The notes beneath the pieces were generated by a model. That model saw only the letters and a program-made list of their open reading frames with translations, was not told the origin of the DNA and did not search any database. A stretch of 64,000 nucleotides of DNA from NCBI RefSeq assembly GCF_018139145.2, contig NC_059500.1:52880663-52944662 (forward strand). The letters are read 5' to 3'. This document shows positions 35,960 to 48,264 of this stretch, piece after piece. This stretch comes from Gymnogyps californianus (Eukaryota; Chordata; Aves; Accipitriformes; Cathartidae). How positions within the stretch are numbered: position 1 is the stretch's first letter; every line of letters starts with the position of its first letter. The translations under genes and the position numbers were made by a program.

Positions 35960-36825
35960 TACATTATTTTGTTTGGCCCTTCTTGATTCTGATGGGCCTG
36001 AAACAGGTATTGGAATATTGCACTGAATCTGACATTTGTCATTTCTGTACCTGAAACTTCAAAAAACCCAATGTTATTTTTGAGAAATGTCCAGCATGGT
36101 TTTTTACAGAGTCTGAAGCAAACATTTGCCTCTTTCTACATGCCCCTCTCAATGTCTTCTCTCTGCTTCCCATGCCCTTGACAGTAGAAATGACTGGTAA
36201 CATGTAAGACTAATTATCTTCAGATTTCATAGCAAACTAGCCAACTCTGCTCTCACACAGCTTTCAGTCACGTGATTTATGAGCAAATACAACTATATCC
36301 TTACATGCAGTTTCTTGCTTAGGGAAACTGCATTTAGTTAAGTTTCTTCTGTCTGCCTCTTGTTTCTTTTGTGTTTGTTTTTTAAGAACGAGAGGAAGGG
36401 TAACCTAATTAATCCAGAGTCTGTAGTTCCACGTTCTCATTCTCTTTTTCTTGCTAAAATTAATAACATCTTGAGATTCCATATTTCTCTGTACCTTGAT
36501 TTCCCCATTTTACCAGTGGAAAAATGTAGTTTAGTACCTTAAACTACCTCTGGAATTTATTATGGCAAATGGATCCAGATAGGAAAATAAGTGGTATAGG
36601 TATATAGCACAATCAAAGATGTGGAACATTGCTTCAAGAGATACTTAAGGAAACCATAAGTTTTCTATCATCTTTCATTATAAATATATAATAGACTCTC
36701 CACCAAAATAAAAAGTGTCAAAAATATCCAGTAGCTTAATCTATAGCTTAAAAAATGTTTCTCCTGTTCAGCAGGCGAAGGAATGGTAGGAAATCTACCA
36801 GTTCACTCCTTGGCTCTAAAAACTA
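35960..36825. other. Noncoding sequence, no gene recognised
   Basis: One 60-codon frame (36360-36542, plus) starts near a T-rich, acceptor-like TTTTTTAAG but shows no recognisable protein features. Nothing else stands out. Confidence 0.55.
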
Positions 36826-36829
36826 ACTC

Positions 36830-37830
36830 ACAGCACTGAAAAGTAAATATTTCTACTTGCTACATAATAATTTACTATTGATTGATAGTTAGGAAAAAAA
36901 ACTTTTGACTTCAAGATTCAGTTGGAATATTGAAGATAAATCAATTTGTCATGCCTGTGAGATTAAAATAGGTTAGGGTTGTTAATATGATGTAATTAAT
37001 CAGTTGGTAATAAACATCCCACCATCATCAAACTTGAAAGAAATGTTCTGAATGTCCAGGATGATTACTGTTGCTAGCTATATTAGATATTCAGAACAGT
37101 TTTTCCAATGCTTAACAACAATATCTAACTTGTTTAATGTTTAATACCAATTAGAACTGAATAATGAGATAAATCCTATTTAATAACAATAAAGTGTAAT
37201 TGCACATTTATTACCACTGTAATTTTAAATAATAAAGTAACAAGGTTTATCTTACAGCTTTACCTTTTAAATCAAAGAGAAACTCTTGTAATAATCAATA
37301 TTTAATTAACTTATAATTTCTCACAATAACTGTCTCTTAAATGTGAGTTAAAAGCCTCTTTGACGCATTTTAAACATTACTCATTTCTCTGGTTAGGTCA
37401 GCTTAACTAGAGTTTACTACCAAAATTTATCCTTTATCAAGCTGAGGGTAACTGGAGCCCCACATATATTTTTTTTAGAATATTAGGAAAACCTGTTTAT
37501 ATTAAAGAACAATAATTTTTGCCAAACATTATTTTCAAGTATTTCATTACTTTGCTATACAGACAATGTTAACTTACAATACCCAGTGACAAAATTTCTT
37601 TTTAACTTGCATTATATAGTTTTCTGAAATTTGTTCAGAGTGAAATGAAATGATACATATATTCCTTAAATAATAGGAAGTATTAATAGAGGCCCTCATC
37701 TGTTACATTTTTTACTGAGTTCAGTGAGTACTTACCTAAGTGCAAATCTCTGGCGTTGATTCATCAGCTTCCTAATAAATAATGTTACTTTGATAGATAA
37801 TGTCCCTGTTAAATAAGGGACACTGTCAGT
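36830..37830. promoter_or_regulatory. Candidate conserved noncoding element, very AT-rich
   Basis: About 1 kb of very AT-rich sequence holds almost no open frames, no microsatellite and no recognisable transposon. It contains many TAATTA-, ATTAAT- and AACAAT-type cores, including a TGTAATTAATCAG near 36990. That texture is typical of deeply conserved developmental enhancers, in which homeodomain and SOX sites are dense. It ends in a hairpin at 37801-37822. There is no direct proof of conservation in a single sequence, and AT-rich intergenic DNA can look similar. Confidence 0.3.
37801..37822. repeat. Short inverted repeat
   Basis: TGTCCCT at 37801-37807 is the exact reverse complement of AGGGACA at 37816-37822, with an 8-nt AT-rich loop. 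Its 3' neighbour CTGTCAGTCATAAG is not palindromic. Confidence 0.7.
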
Positions 37831-37834
37831 CATA

Positions 37835-40150
37835 AGCTAAAGAAGAAAGTAAATTTAAAAGATATATCTAGAGGAGATTCTCGATAGCGTAACGGTGCTC
37901 TGTGAAGGCTGTTTTCCTCAGTTCTTGTGGGATTTGTAACCTAACCAATACACGAGATTTGCAGCTATTCATCACTTTTCAGATTAAATTTAAGTCTCAA
38001 CACTGCATAAAACAGGAGCCTTGAACTCAAGTTTACATGATCTTTTTATAATAAAACTGTGAATTTTCTGTGTGTCCTCTTTCCCACTAATAATCTTCTA
38101 TCTTCCTTCTACCTGAAGCACACTTCTAGGAGAAGGTTGCCTTCTGTTTGTACATACCAGTAGTAGCTGATGCCTTGGGACTTCTTGATCCCCAAGATTT
38201 GAAAACATCTGCCTTGAGTGGCCACAACAGAAACTCCAAGGAAAGTTTGTTCAATAAATTTGCTTGAATTTGGTGTTGTTACCTTTGTTTTTTAAACTAA
38301 AGGCTCCCCAACATTTATTTGCAGTATCTGATAGAATCTGGGGCATATCAAGTTTGGAGCCCATCTGGGTGGTAGAGAAGGGAATCCTTTTGGTCTTTTC
38401 CACTAAATTGGAAGCAGGTGACATCTACGAGGCTCAGCAAAGACTGGGACACAGGTGTATGAAGGGAAGTAACAAGGAAGAGGAAGGTGCCAAGAAGCCT
38501 CAGAAGATATGGTGACATAAAAAAAAGTTGAAAACTGACAGATGAGCACATCAGCCTACATTTACCAGGAACATCTATGCAGATGGACAAAAAGATGATG
38601 GTGTGTCAGAAAAAAAAAACCATTTTCAGAACGTCAGGGAAGATGCTCGGAGAAGGCATTTGTGACGGCATTTGAAACCAATTGAGTTAAGCCTGGTCTG
38701 TATTTTACTGAGCTTCCTTAGCCCAGTAGACTTACGCAAAAAATGCCCCTACTAGCACAGATTCGTTGCCTGGCAGGAAAAATAATTGATTGACCTTCAA
38801 GGAGAAAATAAACAGGTGGTTGTAGCGGCTTGCATGGGGTAAAGATAAGACAGGGTAGGTGATTTAAAAATAGGTTCAGATAAGCAGAGGAAGCCAATGG
38901 AAAACCACAGGTGAGAATGACATGGTTTGCTTTTTCCATATTTCAGAACATCATCCTGGACTTACTTAAAGTTTAGAGACAGGATTTAGGAAGATCATAA
39001 AAGTAAAATTGCTGTCATTGACAGGGGAAAAATGATTACACTTTTTAATGGTGCCAGCAGTTAAGCTTCAGTAAGCCACAGGAAAATATTGGACCAGCTT
39101 CTGAAAGAAAATGTGCTTCATAACTGGGCTGAGGACAAACTAAATAAATTACAGATTTAAGCAATGATGTTACAGTCAGGCACCTAATCCTTAGAAAAGA
39201 TTTCCTAGGATCCCTGTGGTGAAAACCCTCCAATTACGTGATTGGTAGAAGTGCAAGCTCTGGGCTTACCCAAGACCGTCTGTGGCTACTGCTAAAATCA
39301 ATTGTGGGCTTTTTTTTATGGAGGAAGAACCAGGTATCTTTTCAGCACCTGATAACGGTGCAAGAGAATACTTTTCCACAGGTTCACTTGTATTTTATTA
39401 TGCTGGACAATCAGAACTTTGATTGCAAAAGCAAAACTTAAATAAATCTTTCCCAAGTTCATAACTAGCCCTTGAAGTGAGCTCAAGGAGTCGACCAGAT
39501 TGCCCATGTGGGAACTGGCCCAAAAGCCTTAATAAAGGAAGAGACTCTTCCAAGAGTCTCTGGAGGTTCACCCTGCAGAACGTAACAGGATCATAACCTG
39601 CTCTTGGGATTCTGCACGTGGTTTAAAGATAAGGATTTTTGAAGACTTTCATTCAGTATCTACATGAAGTCTTCATAAAACAACAGTTCACATCAGTTCA
39701 CAGGCTTCCTAAAGAGACACTGATAGAAAGCTAAAGGGAAAGAATCATCAAGGGAAAAAAAAACAAAAAGAAAATTCATGGACATAAGGTGACTGAAAAA
39801 TAGAGAGTAAATCATTATTTTCCAGCAGGGAAAATCCAATTAATTTCAAATATACACTTCAACTCTAAAGTTACAAAATACTTAGAAAACATAACCCTGA
39901 GAATTTTAAACTGAAAGAAACCTAATAATCTTTCCTGACACTATTACCCTGTGTAATTGTGACAGAATATGTGCACTTGGCAGTTACACATTAATGGAAG
40001 CACCTGAATGACATTCACAATAAATGATTAGCTGAAAAGCATGCTTCCTGCTGGGTCAGAAGAGTTTGTTTTGTTCTGTTTGACTGCAATATTTAAAACC
40101 TGTGACTACTGAACATACTCACAGCCTGTTCAGGATTAACAAAGATAAAG
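37835..40150. other. Noncoding sequence, no gene recognised
   Basis: The open frames are 83 codons or shorter, without recognisable domains. A nested palindromic segment lies at 39535-39561. Confidence 0.6.
39535..39561. repeat. Overlapping palindromes forming a hairpin
   Basis: AGAGACTCTT at 39540-39549 pairs with AAGAGTCTCT at 39552-39561. The first arm is itself part of a second near-palindrome, GGAAGAG-A-CTCTTCC. Two alternative foldings of the same strand are therefore possible. Confidence 0.7.
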
Positions 40151-40154
40151 AATT

Positions 40155-40290
40155 GGGGAAGGGAAGGGAAGGGAAGGGAAGGGAAGGGAAGGGAAGGGAA
40201 GGGAAGGGGAAAAGGTTATTCCCCTTTTCCTTTGGTGGGGAAGAGAGAGGAAAAAGAAGGGAAAAAAGGGAAAGGGAAAGAAGGGAAGGG
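40155..40290 (+). repeat. Long purine tract with ten GGGAA units
   Basis: Ten perfect GGGAA pentamers occupy 40156-40205 and purines continue to 40215. After about 20 mixed bases a second all-purine block runs from 40237 to 40290 with irregular GGGAAA-type units. The tandem G-triplets spaced by AA satisfy the simple G-quadruplex pattern, and the homopurine strand could form intramolecular triplex DNA. Confidence 0.95.
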
Positions 40291-40299
40291 TTGACTTCT

Positions 40300-41180
40300 G
40301 GAAGCTTTATTCTTGTAGTAAGTGTTATCTTAGCAAAATGTGAAGGATTTTCCAAGGAGGTGTATTTAGCAGACAGGTTACTGGTCTGTTAGCTGTTTGG
40401 AAAAGAAAACATAGGTGAGAGATACCTGTGAAAAGATACATAAAGCATCCCTTTCCTGGGAAGCATCTTACACAGACGTCTATGTGAACTGAAGTTTAAA
40501 AATCAATTAACTGTCTCTTCCATAATATTGTCCAAGTTAATTATGTACAAAGCACACACAGACACATAAAGCAAGCTATAAAAGGAAAAAAAAAAAGGGG
40601 GGGGGGGGGGGGGGAGAAGAAAGCCTGAGACTCATGCCTACTTAGAACAGAGATCACAAAAGCCCAGGGGAAATACAACCTTCAGATGGATATTCCCTCA
40701 CCCCCCCTGCTCATCTTCTGCTGTGCTGCAAAATTTTAATATCTTATCAAGTATATAGCAGCTGTAAACTACTGTCCCTTTTTATGTAGTTTCAGATGCA
40801 AGAAGGAGCACATTCTTTATAATGACCTAAACCTATCAAATGAAATAATGCTTTGGGATGATGAACTCTAAATTATGACTGATTATTTCTAAATTCATTA
40901 CAACTTTGTTTGACATTTTTATTGCCTTCTTAATTTCTTCCAGCCAAGCCACAGAAGTTATTACTCATGATATAAACAGCGCACCAATTAGGAAAAAGGA
41001 TTTTCCAGGTTTGCACTCTAGCTGTTTGGCTTCCAAACTAAAATGACTGAGCCAGTTGACTGAAGCAAACATCAGCATCAAAAACATAAAAATAAAATAA
41101 AGTTTATCATATGTTTTGCACTTCAGAAACTTAATGCATTTCTCAGACATTAAGCAATTAAAATGCACAACAAGCTGTTG
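40300..41180. other. Noncoding sequence, no gene recognised
   Basis: Apart from the A11G18 tract, nothing is recognised here and the open frames are short. Confidence 0.6.
40586..40614 (+). repeat. A11G18 homopolymer junction
   Basis: Eleven A residues (40586-40596) pass directly into eighteen G residues (40597-40614). The complement is C18T11. Exact lengths in such runs are prone to sequencing and assembly error. Confidence 0.9.
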
Positions 41181-41185
41181 ACAAA

Positions 41186-41280
41186 GGTATTATTAGCTCC
41201 ATTTTACAGATGGAGGAAAAACGTCAGAAACTGAGTCATGTCACAGAACAGACAGCCCTTTAATACATCAGCAAGACATC
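41186..41280 (-). mobile_element. MIR SINE fragment, minus strand
   Basis: The phrase 'tattattagctccattttac' followed by 'agatggaggaaaaacgtcag', 'aaactgag' and 'tcatgtcacagaacagacagc' is the reverse complement of the MIR core: CTCAGTTTCCTCATCTGTAAAATGGGG preceded by the CTGTGTGACCTTGG block. The match is clear in order and spacing. Confidence 0.6.
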
Positions 41281-41284
41281 AGTC

Positions 41285-44200
41285 TGTAGCAATAGCAAAG
41301 GTAGAGGTATTTGACAATGAGCAGCCAAGAGATTTGGGGGGGTGGTATGAAATATAGTACACTGTGGGCTGTGCAATTGTGCACAACTGTGTGAATATAA
41401 ATAATGATTTAGGTGAGGAGCTGAAGGGAAGAGTGCTGTCTCACCTTGACTGAGGGCACAGTCGCAACAGCAGACTGATCTCCATGCCTCAGTGGAGTTC
41501 TGCTGAGCTCAGTAACGAAGGCAGAGCACATCCGTCTTCATTTGCTGAAAGAGAAATCCTACTCTTCTGCTCTGACATTTGGATCAGGTCCTAAGGTAGG
41601 ATGAAGTCTGAGCTTCACACTTCCCACTCATCTACACAGAAGAGAATACATTTGACTGGTGGGAAAAGGATGACAGGAGAGTGCAGGGGTGTGATAACAT
41701 TTGTAGAACTGTACTCAAGTAAGGTCGTGTACTTAGAGCTAGGCTTCCAGGCATCGGTCTGTTGGGATCTCCTACATGACTGACTGAACGTGTTTTGAGG
41801 CTTTTTGGCCTTCCTCTAACAAATCAGGTATTGGCCGTTCCCTGAGGCAGGACATTCATCACATTTGGCAAATCCTGTGTTCCTCTGATCTCTCCCTCTG
41901 GTAGGGTTTGTAATTAAGAACCTACAAACAATTTTCAACCTGAAGCCAAGAAAAATTCAAGAAAATGGTGAATGCTGAAAGAGACAGGAGACCAATTTGC
42001 TGAGGAAGGCATTACTCTAAATAGAGTCACAGTAACTAGTAAAGCTAGTCTAACACAGATGACCAGCATACATGTACTATTTGGCAAATTCTCTTCATCT
42101 AGCATATTCAACAAAAAGCAAGCTGCGTTTTAGCTTTTTTTTTTTTTTTTTTAAAAAGCAGAATATTTTACTGTGGACTAAATAGTTAACAAACACCCAT
42201 AACATCATCGACTGCAGAGGTTTATCTTTAAACATACTGTTGGTCTTTCATTGAGTGGGTGGCAGTACCAGCACTGAATAGCATAGCTTGCACTGGCTTA
42301 TTCAATAGCAGATTTCTGCTCAGGCCCCTCTGTTTGCCTCGCTAAGAGTCTTCAAGGCCTCTTCACAGGAGCACAGCATCCTGCCTTTGCTACGAAGTAT
42401 AGAAAGGGCAGCCTTTGCTACACCAGGCACGCATTTATTCACCCTCCCTTGTAGGGGCAGATGGTGCAAGACCAGCTTATCTGAGTCACTGTTTGTGACC
42501 CTTCTCAGGCTCACTTTTTTTATTCACATGAAAGCATTTCTAACAATAGCTTTGCTTGGGCACTGTGCCTGGAAAGTTCGAGCCTCCACTTGACAGCCGC
42601 ACACTGTTACACATTTCGTCTCATGTGCCAGGATGTGTGTGACAAGAAAATGGACAGATGAACTTCCTCAAACTACTCTCCAATACCTGATTGCCAGCCC
42701 TGTATCACACACCCAGAAACCCAAGAGGGTGGCAGAAGAGGTGAGAGGCTGTGCAGCGAGAAGATAAAATTATGCCTGCAGCTAAGGGATGTACAGCCCC
42801 TCTACTCCTCAGCAGTATCCAGCACCATTACAGTAGGTAATGCCCAGCAGTGTTCCTGAGAGGTACTTGTGCACTGAAACTCATCTTCTGTCTTTTGACG
42901 TGAACTCACAGAGCTTAGGAAGACCAGCCAGGAGGCACAAAGTAATTCTACCTCCTGGGTCTGTCATTTCTGTGGGAAAATGCTGATATGTGAGGTAATT
43001 CTCCTGCTGATTAAGTTCACCTTATAAAGTATCAGATCCCCTCTGTGCATCCTGAGTACTCAGTTTCATTACTTCTTAATCTGCATATGGCCTGCTTTTA
43101 TTAATATGTGATTGTTGATCAGCCCATGAAAGGTCAATGCTCCACACCTCAGTGAAATGTTTCTTTAAAGAAACGTTAAGGGTCTGAAGTATGCCAGAGA
43201 AACAATAGACTTCAGCAATGAAACACCCTCCTGTGTATGCTGCTGCTAATGATACTCATTTCAGTGAACGTGAGCACCATTAGTCAGTCTCTTTCTGTCC
43301 TCTCCTTTCCTAAGATCACATCTCTTCATCAATGGAAATGTTTTGTGTAACCATAGGGCCAAGTTTTACCTTAGGTAAACAAAAAAAAGACTCAATAAAA
43401 TGGCTTATACTTGGCCTTTGAAAATACCAGGAACTCAATACTCTTGAAAAACAGAGAGTCAGAAATGTATTCAAGTGTCTAAATATTGATTTAGAAAAGC
43501 AAAGATTTGGCAGTGATATTCATATTAAACAACTATTCTCTATCAGTGTTTTAGTTCTTAACTTTGTTTCCTGTCCATCCTTAAACAACAACTTTTTACA
43601 TTCAGATTGCATCTTATTCTTTCCCTGGGCACTGTACTTGTGGTGGGAATTTGCTGTTATTAATATTGTATTACCAGTTTCCTTAATCAAATGCTGTTTT
43701 ATTTATTCCCTGCTCAGGATGAGATTAACTGTAATGAAGTAGTGACCGTAACTGAGCTCCAAGGGTCTTTGAGTCTTTCAGGGAGAGGAAAGAAGTCATT
43801 CATAAGGCTATAAATATCTAGACATGGAGTATTAGGAAATTTCTAGGGTCCATTAAATCTCCTTTCAGTGACTTGAGGCAGACATTGCTTGATGTGATAC
43901 ATCACTGCTAGATTAGTTGCCTCCTTAATGCTAAGCAACTGTGGAAGCCTTTGCATGATTGTGCCACAAAGGTTGCAGCCAGATCTCCATCTGACTAATG
44001 TCTGACCTCTGGTGTAGGACTTGGCTGGGCAAGAGGGCTTGTAAAACCAGGAGCAACAATACAGTAATCAGAGAGCCTTAAGCCTATCTTTCCAGTCAGC
44101 ACAGTTTTTCAAGATGGTGGGATACAAACATGCAGTAGCTTGATGATATTTTGTCTCTTGGATAGCTGGAGCCATGACCTACTTGCAGACCTCCAAACAT

Positions 44201-47200
44201 TTCCAAGTCCAGCGGGGGCTAGCCATTGATAGTTTCTGAACTCATCTCAATGTAAGTATTTTGTAACAACATTTCAGAAAATGAAACAAAACACATCGAG
44301 CACTTTTCAGGGACTTCCTGGTAACAAATGTCGCCCCAAATAGTTATGGTCTTGTGTTCATAAAACATAGAAAATTAACTGGATTTAAAGGTATTTGGAA
44401 AACTAATCAGTTCTGGAAGTATATGGGTCTAAATTACAAGACCTGCAGAGCCATTTCACCACAGCTTAGATAATTTACTGTCATGATCATTGTAAAAATG
44501 AGTACAAAACCAGTATTCATATTCCTGGTCTTTCAACATTTTAGGAAAACTGATATCAGAATTCTATTATAATATCTATTCTTAAGTGATTAACAGCTGT
44601 AATTAAGTTCAAAAAAACTAACAAACATTGAATCTGTTTCTGTGATGTATCAAATATTTGAGCAAGTAAGTATTTAAAAGCTACTGAAAAAGAAATCCTT
44701 TATTTTTTATTTTTTTTTTCATACTTGCCAATTCACAGAGTTAAATCCTGAACTCTTTGCTGAGGTTTCATAAGGGCGTTTCTCAGATAAAAATTACTGC
44801 AAGACAGGGTGAGTTTAGATGTCAAGATTTGGTGCAATAATTGCTCATTTGCTACAAGTCTTCCATCCATAAAAATAAATTAACAGGTTCTCAGGTTTTT
44901 CAGACTGAACAAAGTGTGTATGCTTTGCATCTGCATATTGCTGCAAATCTTAATACACATAAACAAATTGGACACACACAAATGTGTTCACTCATCTTTC
45001 CATGAATGCTTTAAAAAATCTGGCCCTTTAATGCAGACAATTGGAACCAGACTGCTTGATGTTTGAAAGATTAGAAGGAGGGTTTTGTTGGTTGTTGTTT
45101 GTCCTTCATTTCACAAGTACAATAAAATTTCTGCAGTATTTTTAGTCTCCATATTCCACATGCTTACTATTATGCATCACATCAAACAGATATGTTATCC
45201 TTGCAATGGGAAACTCAGCTTGTGGTATGTGAAAATTTCTAAAGCACTATACATAATAAATACAATTTACAGAACTCTCAGTTTTTTTGGGAGAAAAATA
45301 ATCCAAGGCAAGAGGCTGTGGAAGAAGACAGGAGTGTGGATGAGAATTCACAATCTGCTATCTACCCAAAAGCCTAGACAAATACTTCCTAAATTGCATG
45401 AAACTGCTGTTTATTTCATTAAATTAAACTGATTTCACTCAGGCTTGTATGCCCAAGACTTGCAAATAATAACTGCCTTGTGGATAAAAGGTAAATAATC
45501 AGATGCTTTTCCTTCCATCTGAGGAAGGACTTGCTTTCTGCAGCAAGGATTCAGCTCTAGTAGTAGTGATTAGGCAGCACTATTACCCAGGGAGTCCATG
45601 GCTGACAACAGCATGTATCAGTGCAAAAGCAGCAGTAATAACCACATCATTTCATTGAGGAAGGAAGGCTGGTGTTGGCAGATAAGTGACAGACAGTTTT
45701 ACTTTTTGCTTACATGCTTTGAATGAAATGCCCAAAGAAAGAGCAAGACTGCAAATACAGAATTTTAAGGCACTATTAGTGAAATAAAAATACAAAACTT
45801 GTGTGTGCTCATGCACTGCTGCTTGTAATGGGTGAAAAGAGATCCCACAGATCCCTTCTCTTCAAATGGCAAGAACATATCTATAGGGTGAGCTAATGAA
45901 ACTTTTACATACTTTCTTTTGTTGTCTCCATTGACTTAGGAAAGATCACTGGGAATGAGCAATTCTCCAGTTGTTGTACAACTTACACACAGTATCTTTG
46001 CTTTTGCCGAGGCTCCAAGTGTCAGCGTCTGGGGTAAGTTTTGCTTGGCCCTCTGTTTCACAGGGTGAGCTTGGTTATGTCTCAGAGCTGACTGACAACA
46101 TCACAAAACATAGGTGCACAATGTTAATTTTGGAAGATATCCTATGGTGGCAGACACAGTTTTAAAAAAAGGGAAAAAATTGTCACAAGACCACTATAAT
46201 AATTTCACATTCACCTGGTAGTCACAGAATGAAAGGCCATTCTTTCTGCTGGCATGGAAAACAACAGAAACAAAAAAAAAGCCCTGTTTATATCAGCATT
46301 ATAGTGAAAAATGGGCCAAATCCAGGCCTTTAATACAAACTGTCTACATGTCCTTCCTTAAAAAGCTGTCATTTGTCTTCTACTAACTATTTCATTTCAC
46401 ATCCATAGTTTCAGTAATCAAATTATTTCCTAGAATATTTTAGGTTATATTTGGTGAAGGAGGAGGAAAAAGAATAGGGGGCATGAGACTGTGAAAGGGA
46501 CAAAAGAAACTATATTTTCCCAAACCACGTTAACTAACACAATCTCTTACAAAGGGAAAATGTATAAAAGCTGGGATTAGATATACTCTATTTACATTCT
46601 ACAGAACAGATAAGTCTGTATGATTATATATGTTACTTGAAATGCTATTTATTTGTTTTTCTTTTCCTAATCATTTTTTCTCTTTTCTAACTCATTCAGC
46701 TTTACTTTGATTTTATCCCCTTTCGCACATGACCAGCCCTTCACATTTCCAACCATGTTTTAAAGAGGAAATATGGTAGTATTAGTACACTCTCTGCCTG
46801 CTGTTGCCAGAAGGCAAATATTTTTTGTCCATGAGTAATGAACTATAGCTCTGAAATAAAACATGCAAAAAAATGCTTGCTTGGGATGTGTTTAAAAACA
46901 GTCTTAATGGCACTTTAATTCTTCTACTACAACTGCTCACGTCAAAAGAAGACTGAATTTATTAAATTAAAAGAAAATTCTTAGAATTTCTCAGCTATGC
47001 AATCCTCCAGATAAATTAATTTCTTTCCTATGTCATACCTTTACTGAACATCTTGAAACAGTTCTCATTATATGTAATAGAATCATTTGCATGCATAGTA
47101 TTAATGGAGAATTTTGTTTGTGAATTCACATGAAGATTGTTTTTTCTATGAGTAGATTACTTGAATGCTTTAAAAATGTTGGATCTAGTTATATATAGGT

Positions 47201-48260
47201 ATGAATATATTTACAATGCAAACTGTGATTCTAAAGAAAAAAAGAAGTGCACATTTTCTCTGGCTTCAAAAATAAAACAGCTTAACTTCTGAATTTCACT
47301 TTTCCACCTACTTTTTATTCCTTCCTGGAAAAAAAAGGAAGGTGGGCCACCAAGTGAGACTGAGGGTAAATAAATAATCCATGACTTCTGGAGAATATTT
47401 ATTTGAATCGAACTGTCTAAGAAAGGAAGGCTTAGGCATGGATTAAGAAGTAATATTAGGGCCTTGTGTCTCATAGGCAGAATACTTTGAAGTTTAGATG
47501 TAAGACTTCCAAGAAAGGCTGTACCGGTTTCAGACTCTATATTAGTCATGACTGTGGATAGTGTTATAATATCTGATGGCAGTCAAGAAGACATGACTCA
47601 TTATCCATGTACTATATTTAATATCTACCTTAATTTAGCTCATATTAAAGACATTGCAAGTCCTGCTCAGTTTTGTGCATCGGATGCCTAGCAATTCACA
47701 CATACAAATACACAGCAAAGGCAATTACACTTACAGGTCTGGGTCCATAAGCTGTGCGTCACTTTCAGTAAAGCTGTCTCTTTTGAAATGTGCTAAGGTA
47801 CCCAAGCCTAATTCAGGTAGTCAGCAAACTGCAGCATCTGCCAGCTAAGGAATATGTCACTGCCTGATATAGCCACATCCACCATCTTCCTTTCAGATTT
47901 GATGTTAGCTGAACACATAGGTACGAAATGTCTGAAAGAAGAAAAGAAAAGCCTGGAAGACAAGAAGGGAGGAGTGGCAGTGTGCACATTCTGATTAACA
48001 CAGGTTCTCGCTCACTGTTTTGTGATATTTCAAAAACACTGGATCACAAATGCTATTCTGTCTGTATTATTCACTAAGTATCTGGTGGAAAAGAAAAACA
48101 TCTGCAATGGGGAAATTATAATAATTTCTATCTTAACTGAGGCAAAAATCAGGTTATGATTTAAGAAACATCAAGTACGCCCTCAGAGCCGCCAAGAGCA
48201 CAATTACTGTGCTCTAGATTAAGAAAGGATGTTGTGAACAATTGTTCACCAAGCTGGAAA
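41285..48260. other. Noncoding sequence, no gene recognised
   Basis: Open frames are 115 codons or shorter, with no family features. A T18 run lies at 42135-42152 and a perfect 16-bp palindrome at 43159-43174. Confidence 0.6.
43159..43174. repeat. Perfect 16-bp palindrome
   Basis: GTTTCTTTAAAGAAAC is identical on both strands. The centre TTTAAA is a DraI-type sequence, and the half-sites TTTC/GAAA resemble, but do not match, an interferon-response or STAT-type palindrome. No gene is near. Confidence 0.8.
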
Positions 48261-48264
48261 ATAA

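Noticed and set aside
40102..40392. Lys/Glu/Gly-rich repetitive frame as a protein
   Set aside because: It is the translation of the GGGAA microsatellite.
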